Assembly: GCA_023101725.1 (NCBI GenBank)
Contig: JALJCO010010184.1
Location: 62,001 to 126,000 of the forward strand
Direction of reading: 5' to 3'
Source: Atherinomorus stipes
Lineage: Eukaryota > Chordata > Actinopteri > Atheriniformes > Atherinidae
Length of the DNA: 64,000 bases
The notes below the pieces were generated by a model. The model saw only the letters and a list, made by a program, of their open reading frames with translations, was not told the origin of the DNA and did no database searches. Numbering within the stretch: the stretch's first letter is position 1; every line of letters begins with the position of its first letter. This document shows, piece by piece, positions 10,655-21,800 of the stretch. Made by a program: the position numbers and the translations under genes.

Positions 10655-12048
10655 ATTATACATAAACAATATATATAATAAAATAAATTTAAAAGAGATC
10701 TTTTTCTCTTTCAGTTTTTAGGCCTTCTCTGAAGGTACAAAAGGACCTGAGGGTTCCCCACTGATTTGCACCATTTGTGGATTTGGTGACGGTCAGTATC
10801 AATTTAAGTGGCTACTTTGGCGATGCAACAGGTAAACAGAACCAGAATAAAATAGAAAATCAAGAAAAGGTGGTACTTATACAAGGTCTGGTTTCTCACA
10901 ACCGCAGGGTACTCTGGCCAGCTGGTAGCCCTGCAATCTTAAAATCTTAACACCACCAATATCAGTGTACCTTCAATGCTCGATCAAAACTCCTGCAGCC
11001 AGTTTACATTTGTGATTCTCAGTCTCACCTCCAGTCTGGCTGTGATGAAAGGGCTTGGATGAAACCAGCAGACACTTGTCTGCTAAAATCTCCCACCAGC
11101 ATCGGAGGATTCCACCCTGAAGTCATGTGATTTGCTCTCAACCGCTGCACATTCTTTCAAATCTCCTTTCATCTCCATCTCAGCGATGACAAGAACCACT
11201 ATTACCACTTTAAGAGATGGCATTAAACAAAAACACAGGCAGGCAGGGATCCCAATTACGCAGTGTAAACATCTGCATGCCATTTTGCACACTTTTGTCA
11301 CAAAGTATCCCATGGCCGTAGCAAAGACTCCAATTGATGATTGATGCACTTTTATTTTACAGGACTGCTCATATGTTTGACTTCATCACCGAAATGCAGA
11401 GAGGACGAGAACCCAAACCCTGCGGAAGGGTTTGGAGGTGTGTGCAGCAGCAAACGTACAGGTTGGACTGGGTTTGGGGTGGATCGAGGTGCGTGAGTTG
11501 ATGTCACATGTCGGTAACTGACATGGCCGGCCTAATCGTGTAATAAAAGGGGCATAAATGCTTTGAAGTCCAAAGTGCAGTTGTCAGTTTCTTTGAAGGC
11601 AAATAGTAATTGTCATGTTCACTGCCTCACAAATCAAATCTTCTGCACATGTTTCCACCCTCCCTGAAGTCAGCCCTGTCCTTGCAACATGAACACTCAC
11701 ATACACACACACACAAACAAGGAAACATACCACAACAACCTTTACAGCAGCCTTGATCTGCCAGCTATACAGGAACTGCTGGGCCCTACCATGCCTCTGT
11801 CGCAGACATCTGGAGTTGGTCAAAGTTTGACAAAGAACCCCGGGGAAATATTTTGGTTACCCCTCCCTTGTTTTACAAAAGATGTCCCGTTTTGTAGCTC
11901 CCTGACCTGACCAGGCACCCATCTTGGAGACGCCCAGATCCTCACATCTCAACATTTCTGTCTTTCTAAGTTTTCTGCATCATCAAAAGTTAATCCTTTC
12001 TCACAAACATGATCCTTCTAGATCTGGCGAGGACATCTGTACATGCAC
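10655..12048. other. no recognised feature
   Basis: 1.4 kb without terminal repeats or an exon I can support. Short open frames on both strands overlap each other and show no family motif. No igfbp2-like exon is seen. Confidence 0.3.
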
Positions 12049-12052
12049 TTAA

Positions 12053-12612
12053 AGAGATACAACACCCACAGAATGGTGTGCCATCATTTTCCACTCACCC
12101 TCATGCTGAGCAGGACTCTGGAGCACTTTTTAATATCTCAAATGCAGCAAGCGATCAGACAGGTTTTTGTTTTCCCCCAACTTTCATATAATGGAGTTCA
12201 CCGGCGCCCGATCCAAAAAGGTCCAGTAAAGTCCACAAACCTCCAACATTCCTCCATACTGCTCGTCCAATGTAATCCAAGTGTCCTGAGTGGGTAGCGT
12301 CCAGAATTTACTCCACACGATGTCATTAAGTATATTTTTATAACTTAAAGAGTACTACATGTAGCTGCCGCAAAGCGCGTCCATGAGAGCCCACAACACT
12401 ACGGATTCATATGGATGAATATTGACAAGTTTTTGTGGAAGTTTATGGACCTTTTTGTTTCAGGCACCAGTGAACCTCATTATATGAAAATTGGGGGTAA
12501 ACCCCCCCCCCCGGATCTCTGGCTGCATTTGTGATATTAAAAAGTGCTCCAGAGTCTTGCTCAGCTTGACGGTAAGTAGAAAATGAAGGACCATCATTGG
12601 TGTACTATCCCT
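12053..12612. mobile_element. palindromic TTAA-flanked MITE (AGRGATACAACACCC family), short copy
   Basis: Ends with AGAGATACAACACCCACAG (left) and its partner AGGGATAGTACACC (right, reverse complement), flanked by TTAA at 12049-12052 and 12613-12616. Internally shares CTCATGCTGAGCA, CATACTGCTCGTCCAATG and TAGCTGCCGCAAAGCGCG with the 15.4-kb copy. The right arm is an inverted copy of the left. Confidence 0.8.
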
Positions 12613-12780
12613 TTAAAGTCCAGCGGTAATTCAGTGTTAAGCGGAAATGTTTCTGTTGAGTCCATTCCCCATTTAAGTGGTACTAAAGGCAGGTTTTCCA
12701 TAACATGATGAGGCCTCCTCCAGGCTACAAATCTCTCCTTCTCAGTCATTCGAATACTTAGCTGGTCCCACTAGACTAAG

Positions 12781-12803
12781 CCCCCCCCCCCCCCCCCCCC
12801 CCC
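12781..12803. repeat. poly-C tract
   Basis: 23 consecutive C. Length is probably unreliable in any assembly. Confidence 0.9.
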
Positions 12804-13085
12804 TCCACCTCTTGAAGTTCAAACTCATGTTAAATGACTTCCTTGTTCCTGTGCAATCTTTCTGACTACGGTGTTGAAAACCAGGTGACTTGCCTTCAGG
12901 CGAGGCTTTATAAAGTCACATCCTGCATGCTGCATGAGATCCTGTGGGCTAGCCTGGGTGTCTCAGACTTAATGTCTAAGAGGTTTATCAGCTCGTGCCT
13001 CGGAGATTAGTAAGCGCTTACAATCAGGATGATTCCAATTCAAACTGTACATTTAAAACCAATTCAGAAGCTACTCCTCTCTGAA

Positions 13086-13560
13086 CACTGCAAAACCTCA
13101 AATCTTACAGAGTATATTTTTCTCATTTCTAGTCCAAATATCTCATCAGACTCAAAATAAGACAAAATCACTTAAAGAGAAGCATTTCACTGAGATATAA
13201 GGGCTTGTTCCAAGGCAGTGCATCTTATTTCAAGAAATCTTATCAAAAAAATATTTGCTTATGCCATTGGCAGACTTTTTTTTTTTTGCTTATTACAAGC
13301 AAAAATAACCAAACTTTTTAAAACTTATTTTTAAAGTAACCAAGATATTTTTACTTCTGATAAGCAAAACATTTTGCCAATCGGCAAACTTTTCTTAATA
13401 AGATTTCTTGAAATAAGATACATTGCCTTAAAACAAGATCTTATACTGTATCTCACTGAAATGTTTCTCTTTAGGTAAATTTTTCTTATTTTGAGTCTCA
13501 TGAGATATTTTGACTAGAAATGAGAAAAATATACTAGGTTAGATTTGAGATTTTGCAGTG
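13086..13560. mobile_element. palindromic MITE (CACTGCAAAA ends)
   Basis: Left CACTGCAAAACCTCAAATC and right ..GATTTGAGATTTTGCAGTG are inverted copies. The interior repeats TCTAGTC.AAATATCTCATCA and CTTATTTCAAGAAATCTTAT as mirrored arms. Same family as 18248-18462 and, degraded, the stretch ending 13992. Confidence 0.8.
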
Positions 13561-13699
13561 TTTAAACATATTTATGTTCTTTCCGTTTTAATAAGAACTC
13601 ATACGTTTGTGTTCAGCCTCAGACTGATCCCGGACAAGCCCCCATTTGTATCACAGAGTTTGGAAAAATATATTTTGGGTTTTGTATTTTTAATTAAAG

Positions 13700-13992
13700 A
13701 AAGTAATGTCATTTTTAAATGTGGAGGATCTTATCAAGAACATTTCACTTGTTCCATTGGCAGATTTTTTTTCTTATAACAAGAAAAAAATAAAAAATGA
13801 AACAAATTTTAAGAGAGGCCAAGATTTTTTTTTTTTTGCCTGTAATAAGCAAAAGGAAAAAAATAAATCTGCCAGTAAAATTTTCTTGATAAGATTTCTT
13901 GAAATAAGATGTTAAAACAAGTTCCCTTTATCTCAGATATTTTGACTAGAAATTAGAAAAATATACTTGGTAAGATTTGAGTTTTTGCAGTG
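13700..13992. mobile_element. second, truncated copy of the CACTGCAAAA MITE
   Basis: Ends ..GATTTGAGTTTTTGCAGTG at 13992 and repeats CTTATCAAGAACATTTCACTTG and GATAAGATTTCTTGAAATA. The left terminus is not clear. Confidence 0.6.
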
Positions 13993-15433
13993 AAATAAAA
14001 AAAGAAAACAGCACTACGTATAGTAGAAATGAAAACCTCACCAGAGTGCTTAAATGAATACATAACTTTATTTAAATAAATGCTTTGTCATAACAAAAAA
14101 AAGACAAAGGTTAAAAGAGTACATAAATTACAAGTTGAATAAATATTACACAGTGATATTCACTTTAATAATTTGAGATTTTTTGTCTTTTTTTAATTCT
14201 TATTTGTTTTATGTAGCTCCAAATACTGACCATTATTTCCCGCTATCCTCCTGCCACCGATGGGTGTATTTCACAAGCCAGTGAACACCAAATTATGAAA
14301 GAAACCCCAATTGAACTGTCTCATTACGTCCAAAAAAAGCGTTATGTATTCAGAAAAAAAGCTGTTCTGTAGTAACTGTCCTACTGAAGAACGAAAGGTG
14401 AATATGAGTTCAAACCAAGCAGGCGACGAGAAACCGGAGGAAGCCCCAGATTTCCACATCTCCTTGTAACTGTCTTACTAAATGTATCTAAAGTCGTGTA
14501 ATTGGTGACCCCACATCGGGGAAGTGGCTAGGCCCTGATAATGACCACCGCCCATGGCGCTCGCTCTTCCTCTTCCCTCTCCTCCGTCTCTTTCACCCTC
14601 TCTCTCTCTCTAAATATATATATCAGCTGTCATCTCTGTGCAATAGGCTGTGAGAACATCTCTAGCTGTGTATTATGTTCATCTATTTTCTTTTTCTCTA
14701 AAAGATGTTGCTGTACTGGAGGTCCCAGGCGTGGGCTTTTACAGCCCCTGTCATTCAACATTACCTCAAAGGATCATCTTTGAAAGGTAAGCACGAGATA
14801 ACGCAACATTTAGCTTTCCGTTGTCGTTGTTCCGCTAACTTCATGATACCACATCGCAGGATGTCGTTGTGTATCGATATCAATGGTGATTAAATGAAAT
14901 AAGTGCAAGCTGCTTTTTTTTTCCTCTTTTTTTTTTTTTTTTTTTGTTTCGAAAGTGGTAGTGGGGGGAGGGGAAACAGGGCGAGGAGCCGTGATAATGT
15001 TTTCAGAACCAGAAGCCGTGTTGGACGCTCACATCGTTTCTCCCCCATGTTGAAAAACAAAACCAACATCTAAGCATCTTTTGGTTTCCCCTCTTCCTCT
15101 CTCAAACATATACATTGGCATTCACAAGAAAAAAAAAAAGCAAGAATCTTAGCTCATTGGTTGTCAACGAAAGAGAAGAAGGAGGTTCAACTACCTCGCA
15201 CCTCTTTCTTGTCGAGAATTTAACCGAGGTACATGCAGAGATTACAAGACGGTCTGTACACCATCTACAGAACCAGCCACATCACCGCTCCTCTCTTGAT
15301 TAGACCTATTTATTCATCGTCATCCTCGGAAGCTGCCCCCCGTGTGATATCTGTGACACTTTCACGTCGGTATTTAAACGTATTTGCATGTAGGAAGGCA
15401 CTGTGATTAGCACACAGAGAGAGAACGACTCTG
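13993..15433. other. no recognised repeat; possible distal igfbp5 3' UTR
   Basis: Contains a (TC)n stretch near 14590-14612, a poly-T tract at about 14925-14945, and minus-strand AATAAA hexamers at 14058 and 15309. No coding exon supported. Confidence 0.25.
14058..14063 (-). promoter_or_regulatory. candidate poly(A) signal, minus strand (possible igfbp5 distal 3' end)
   Basis: TTTATT on + reads AATAAA on the minus strand. It is the farthest such hexamer before the MITE cluster at 13.1-14.0 kb. A second candidate is at 15309-15314. Neither has supporting transcript data. Confidence 0.2.
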
Positions 15434-15437
15434 TTAA

Positions 15438-16370
15438 AGGGATACAACACCCGCAGAATGATGCTCCTTCATCTTCTCCTCATCCTCATGCTGAGCAAGA
15501 CTCTGCAGCACTTTTTTAATATCTCAAATGCAGCCGGAGATCCGGGGGGGTTTCATTATCCACAGACTTTCATGTAATGGAGATCACTGGCGCTCGAAAC
15601 AAAAAGGTCCATAAAAGTCCACAAAAACTTGTCAATATTCCTCCATACTGCTCGTCCAATGTAATCCAAGTGTCCTGAGTGGGTAGCGTCCAGAATTTAC
15701 TGGAAACCACATCATTTAGTAGATTTTCATGGCTTAAACAGTAGAACATGTAGCTGCCGCAAAGCGCGTCCATCCGAGTTCACGACCCTACGGAAGCCGC
15801 GGCGTTCAGCGCCTACTCTGCTAATAAAGCAAGTGTGGAAGATGAAATTTGCCGCTTACATTGTGCTAAAAGCGACCAAACCAGACGAGATTGTGCGCTC
15901 TTTCTTTTAAATCGATATCCAACCCCTCGTGTTTGTCCGCACCTTGTTCGCTCTTAGCACAATGTAAACAGCGAATTTCTTCTTCTATGCTTCAATTATC
16001 GGCAGAGTAGCCGCTGAATGCTGCGGTGTCGTAAACTCTCATGGCTTTGCGGCAGCTACATGTTCTACTGTTAAAGCTATAAAAATCTACTAAATGATGT
16101 TTCCAGTAAATTCTGGACGCTACCCACTCAGGACACTTGGATTACATTGGACGAGCAGTTTGGAGGAATATTAACAAGTTTTTGTGGACTTTTATGGACC
16201 TTTTTGGATCGGGCACCAGTGAACTCCCTTATATGAAAGTTGGGGGGGGGGGAGAAAACCTGTCCGATCGCCAGCTGTATTTGAGATATTAAGAAAGTGC
16301 TCCAGAGTCTTGCTCAGCATGACGGTGAGTAGAAAATGAAGGACCATCATTCTGTGGGTGTTGTGTCCCT
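15438..16370. mobile_element. palindromic TTAA-flanked MITE, full-length copy
   Basis: The ends AGGGATACAACACCCGCAG and (right, reverse complement) AGGGACACAACACCCACAG are flanked by TTAA (15434-15437, 16371-16374). The two arms of about 400 bp are inverted copies sharing TAGCTGCCGCAAAGCGCG, AGTAAATTCTGGA and GAGGAATATT. About 933 bp, likely within the igfbp5 3' transcript region. Confidence 0.85.
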
Positions 16371-16374
16371 TTAA

Positions 16375-17862
16375 AGACCCTGTTATGTCCTGCAACCTTT
16401 ACGTTTTGGTCATGCTCCACTGAGATAGAGGCAGATAACCTTTTGTAAGGAGGCGTGTAATCAGAAGAATCCAGAGGCTTCGCTTCTTCGACTAACTGTA
16501 GTCAGACGACAGCGGGTCACTCTCCTAACAGGCCACAAGAACTTATTCAAATTCTTTACAGGCAAAAAAAAAAAAAAGAAAAGAAAAAAAATCCAAGCAC
16601 ATTTACATAATTGTACTTTTTTTCTACAGGAAAAACAACATTCAATAACTATGTTTAAAAGTAATGCAATACACCATGGTTACACTGTAGTCGCAGTACT
16701 GAGGGGAAACCACTTGATTAAAGGAACATGGCTCAAAAGTGGGCAATCTGTACTTCACTGAAGGCAAAGAAAACAGCACAAACAAAACCATACAAAACTA
16801 CACTTCACACAAATAAACCAAGAGAAGCCACCGGCCCCGACTGGCTGAAAGCTCAACCGCATGGCGGGGCCGGCACCCCCCTGAAGCTCTGTGTCGCCCT
16901 GCATGGCAGTGTCTGTTCAAATAGGCACAGTTGGCATTTCAGGCTAGCTACAACGTCAAAGAGCCGCTTACGTAGGTTCATCTGAGATCCTCCTCTGCTT
17001 CGGAGAGACATTCTTTACATTAAAAGACCAGCCAGCCCCAACACCACGTCGAGCGCTAGCAAGACTCGTTACGAGAAAATCAAACAGAAGAGAAAGAAAA
17101 AATGTTTGTTTTGTATTAAGCTCACTCCGTCATACACCAACGTCGGCTCATATATAACACATTTGCACTGTACACATACTCATGACCAATCACACGCTGT
17201 TTTGTGAAGTTATACGTATCTAAGCAGGATCCCCTATTCAGAAGTGCTCTGACAGAACCACATATCCAGATAGAGACGAGTGTTCGGGCGCATCTCCGTT
17301 GATGCTTTCTTTCTATCGGAAAACAGATAAAAAGAAAGACAAATGACTGCCAATCAGCTCCACGGCGGCATATGCAACAAAGCCTAAAAATGATTTCGTC
17401 CTAATCAGTGTGCCTGTTTTTTTTCTTTTTAACCACAATGCTGTTTGTTTTTTTCCTTTGCATTAATTTAGCTTTACACAAAGTATCGTATGGAAATACC
17501 CAGTTTCTGTAAAAATATATACATTCTGCATGTGTTTTCTCAAAGTCAGGCTCATAAAAAGGATCCCATGATTGATAGTTAAAGGTTTCATCATTCAGAG
17601 AAGAGTGCTTGGTCAAAAAAAAAGCAAAAGAAAACAAAAAACAGAGAAGATATTAGTCCTTTTTCTCAGCCTGCTCTTTTTGTCTGGAGTTTTCTCTTCT
17701 TTTTTGTCCATTCTTTTTTAAAAGCAAAAAAATCTTGAGGCGAACAGAGGGCGGAGCAAACAGGTGTGATTCAGAGAAGAGGCATGGGCCCTGGGTCACG
17801 TGGAGGTTACGAGGTGGGGGATGTGGGGGGATTTGGTGGGGTCAAGGGTGGTCTTCCTCATT
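16375..17862 (-). other. igfbp5: probable igfbp5 3' UTR (distal limit not resolved)
   Basis: Directly follows the stop codon on the minus strand. It holds no recognisable repeat until the MITE at 15438-16370, which fits a long 3' UTR as known for mammalian IGFBP5. No AATAAA on the minus strand is visible in this part. Minus-strand AATAAA hexamers occur farther down at 15309-15314 and 14058-14063, so the transcript may run through the MITE to about 15.3 or 14.0 kb. Inference only. Confidence 0.4.
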
Positions 17863-17994
17863 TCACTCGTTGTTGCTGCTTTCCAGGTCTTTACACTGAA
17901 TGTCCCCTCCACTGTAGTCTGTGCCCGGGAGCTGAACGCCGTACTTATCCACACACCAGCAGATGCCTCGTTTGCGACCGCGAGAAGGTTTGCA
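17863..17994 (-). CDS. igfbp5: igfbp5 exon 4 (end of thyroglobulin type-1 domain and stop)
   Basis: Encodes residues 224-266 and the TGA stop (17863-17865). The acceptor is cccacag. It contains CKPSRGRKRG, completing the basic heparin-binding motif, then ICWCVDKYG (the CWCV signature of thyroglobulin type-1 repeats), the last domain cysteine at 257 and a short acidic/serine tail ending SSNNE. Phase 0 matches exon 3. No frame damage. Confidence 0.96.
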   Translation of the reverse strand, partial: CKPSRGRKRGICWCVDKYGVQLPGTDYSGGDIQCKDLESSNNE

Positions 17995-18780
17995 CTGTGG
18001 GCCGGAAAACAGAACAGTTTTAGACAAAAGCTCCTTGCGTTCTGCAGGGATTTATTTGTATGTCAAAGGGGGATAAATTAGTAGATTGGAGACATGGTGG
18101 GTTGTTTTTAACCACAAACTTTGCCATAGTTGTTTGAACTACTCGAGGAAGCCTGTACTCACAATACTGAAGTCCAGAACAAATTCCCATACAGGACTGA
18201 TAAGTACTTTTGCACTGGATCATATAACATTGTGTGTTATTGTAATACACTGCAACAAACTCAAATCTTACCAAGTATATTTTCTAATTTCTAGTCAAAA
18301 TATCTCATCACACTCACACTTGAAATAAGATGCATTAAAACAATGTCTCATATCTCACTGAAATGTTTCTCTTCAGGTAATTTAGTCTAATTTTGAGAGT
18401 GACGAGATATTTTGACTAGAAATTGGAAAAATATACTTGGTTAGATTTGAGTTTTTGCAGTGTGTTTCATAGTATCATAATGTCATGCCACATCATATTA
18501 CTGCATCACATTGTGTCATACAGTGTTGTATTATTTTGTGTCATATTGTATAATATTATATTGTGTTTTTTTTTTTTATCACATACAGTACAATACACGA
18601 TTGTCCCCGTAGGCTTGGACTCAAGTGCTGCTGCCTTGGCAAAATCACACATTTACAAAAGCAAACCACTGTGATCTACATACATACAAGAAAGAAATAA
18701 AAAAAAGAGAGTCTATTACAATATTGAATTTCCATTCTGGCTTACATACATACATATATATATATATATATGTATATATA

Positions 18781-18842
<62 letters not shown>

Positions 18843-21800
18843 AAATATATAAATTTATCTCATTTTTATTTATTTAATTTAGCTTCATTACGTACAACCA
18901 TCAGCCGCAAAACAGAAACTACTATTGAAGGTGCCATGACAAAAAATGTCACTTTTTTGTGGTTTTGGGGGTAAATATGATCTGTCGTGCTATGTCTGCT
19001 CGATTATGGAAAAAATCATGAGCACGATTATTTTTGATTCATATTGAAATTGTGATTTTTCAAATGATTATTTTCTAATTACACACTGCATTTATTTAGC
19101 ATTTCACTCCTGTCAAAAACACATTATTGATAATTGACACAAAATGTTGTAATTGAAAAAAAATGTAGGCTACAAATATATACCCTACAACTGTTTTGCA
19201 ATGGATAAACATTCATTGAATGAAATAAATATACTTTGAATATTAAATAAGGCACAGAAAAGCATAAATGTATCTAAAATAAACTGTCCAGCTGTTCTGC
19301 AGTTTCTCTATATTTGAAGAAATGTTTTTTTTAAATATTAATTCAAAAAAAGATCCCAGACTAAACTTTAAGCTTTAATACGTGCAACTCCACAAAATTC
19401 CAAATCTTTTTTTTTTTTTAAATGACACCCAACAAACTGCACAGATGAGAAGCCACTAAAATTAATTTCAACTTAAGAATAACTTTCAGAAATCGCGTAA
19501 AGAAAAATGGCAAATAAATAGTTTTAACTCGATTATATGAGTTTGGAGATCGTTTGAAATTAAAATTGAAATCACGATCAAATTTCCATTAATTGCACAG
19601 CCCTATATTGTGCACTGATGAGGCCATGTGAATGTCAAGAGTGTGATGTTGTAGTCAAGACCACACCACAAAGACCAAGATTACTTAGACCAGGGACTGA
19701 GACCAAGACATGGTACATGACTGGGTAATGTCTTGGTCTCGGTAATGTCTTAGTGGTGTGGTCCTGACAACAACACTACAAGAGTTAGCATCAAAGTCCC
19801 TGTTCATGGACGGTCAGCTTTTTCTTTGTTCAAAAATGTCTGTTTCAGACAGCAGCTTATCATTATACGTAGGTTATATTCCTACGTAATTCATACCCAC
19901 CCCCACCCCCACCCATGCTGAACATGGGTGAATTTAAGTTGGAGGAGTTTTCGAACAAATGTATTTAAAAAAGAAAAAAAAAACTTCTGCAGCAACACTG
20001 AAGGAGGCGACCACAACGTTGTCATCACCCGTAAGTAGGCATGGGCCATACCAAAATTTTTCATGATACAATACCAATAGTTTATGGTACTTTATCGTTA
20101 CCGATACCGATACTTTTGGTCCCCTTAAAGAAAATCATATGATTGTACAGTTTCCATTAATGTCATAAATGAAAGAGAAATATTAAATTTAAGTAAAACT
20201 TGAGAACAGAAGTACTGGAAAAATGCTTTTAAAACAATAATAAATTACATTGATAAAGAAATTATACAAAATAAGGTTAAAAACTTAAGTTCCTAACTTA
20301 TGTACAGGTAAAGATTATTTAAATTTATTTAATGGAAAATGTTCAAATACAAAATGTAATAGTAATATTATAAATTTACCAAAACATAATGTGCAATAAC
20401 CTTCATTAAATTACTGAAAGATACCAAAACATCATCATCATCATCATCACTAACAAAAGCAGCATCATCGTGACATCTGATAGACTACTGCCGTAATGTA
20501 ACACAGAAGCTAGAATCTGGCTGCTTTCACATTATTTCATAGCCTAAAACTCTTAGAAGTGAAAACTAATTACATGTTTGGTATCTGTGGTATCGCAATA
20601 CTCAAAAAAGTATCAATTCCGATATGTTGTCTGGCTGGCATCAAAGTATTGACTCCAGGGTAACGATATGCCCATAGCTACCGGTAAGTTTATCTATTTT
20701 CTAAATGCTGTCTTGTCTGATAAACATAGTTCACTGTCTGAAGTGTCCATGATGCTAACATATAGCCTCTTAGGTTGACCTAGTTTCACTAAATAAGGTT
20801 ATAGCCAATCAAAATTTAAGTCAATTTGGTCTCCGGGCAGATCACATCATATGCAGCAATATAAACTACATGAAATAGTTTATAATGATATGTCATCACT
20901 CCCATAATACACTGAACAAAACCCATATGGGATCCAACATCCCATAATACTATGTTGTATTGTAACATATTGTATTAAACTGTCTCATATTGTGTCATAT
21001 CCTGTATTGTATTGCATCATTTGATCCAATACTGCATCATCATGTATTCTGCTGAGTCATGTGTTATATTGTATTTGCATGAAATGTCATTTATTTATGT
21101 GATTGATACTGTAAGTGTATGCTAGCTGATGAACACAACATCCCAAACAAACATTTAGATCACAAATCTTTGATCTAAGTAAGAGTTTTCACACCGTCTA
21201 GCAACTTCATCACCTCAGTGGTTTAACTTGAGGTGTGAATGCAACCAGACAAAAAAGCCAGAAAAATAACATTTGTTGTCCTTTTGAGGAGCTCAGCAAC
21301 CCCCTGGAACAAAACACTCCAAAAGTGCCCAAAGCCTCCACCCAGAGTGAGTAGGCGGGGTTATTACCTGGAAAACTAATCCTGAAACAAGTCTCTTTTA
21401 AAGGCAAGATGTTTACTTTCACACAGAAGTTTTAAATGCTGCTATGAGAGAGCCTTTTTAAAATGCTTGGAATAGTGAGGAAGCCTTTAAATGCACGATG
21501 TCAGCATTTGACATGAAAGTGCAAAGACTGTGGGGGCAACACCCACCTGCTTGCGCTTGAAGAATCCTTTTCTGTCACAGTTGGGAAGGTACAGAGACAG
21601 AGCCATTACACGAGAAGTGTCCTTCATCCCCTGAATGATGCCGTCTAGTTTTCTCCTGCAGGGACCCTGCAGAGGAATCCAACGCGGGGTTACAACCAAG
21701 CAACACAGTCCTCCCTTTCATTCCTATGTCAGACAGTTTAAAGGATAACTTTCTTTTTTTTCAACCTGGACCTTATTCCTAGGAGTATATACGTGCATTT

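Larger units (their letters stand above)
18929..20903. mobile_element. AGGTGCCATGACA repeat carrying three nested insertions (igfbp5 intron 3)
   Basis: Starts AGGTGCCATGACAaa, like the uninterrupted copy at 47697-48455, and stays collinear with it: CACTTTTttGTGGTTTTGGG, ACTGATgAGGCCATGTGAA, AGCAACACTGAaGGAGGCG, CTAAATGCTGTCTTGTCTGA. Collinearity breaks three times, exactly at the insertions 18991-19605, 19642-19776 and 20036-20680. Left flank TTGA suggests an original TTAA-type target. Confidence 0.85.

Noticed and set aside
11083..11349. Opposing frames of 70-88 codons as a gene
   Set aside because: Both strands are open in the same place; no splice context or known motif.
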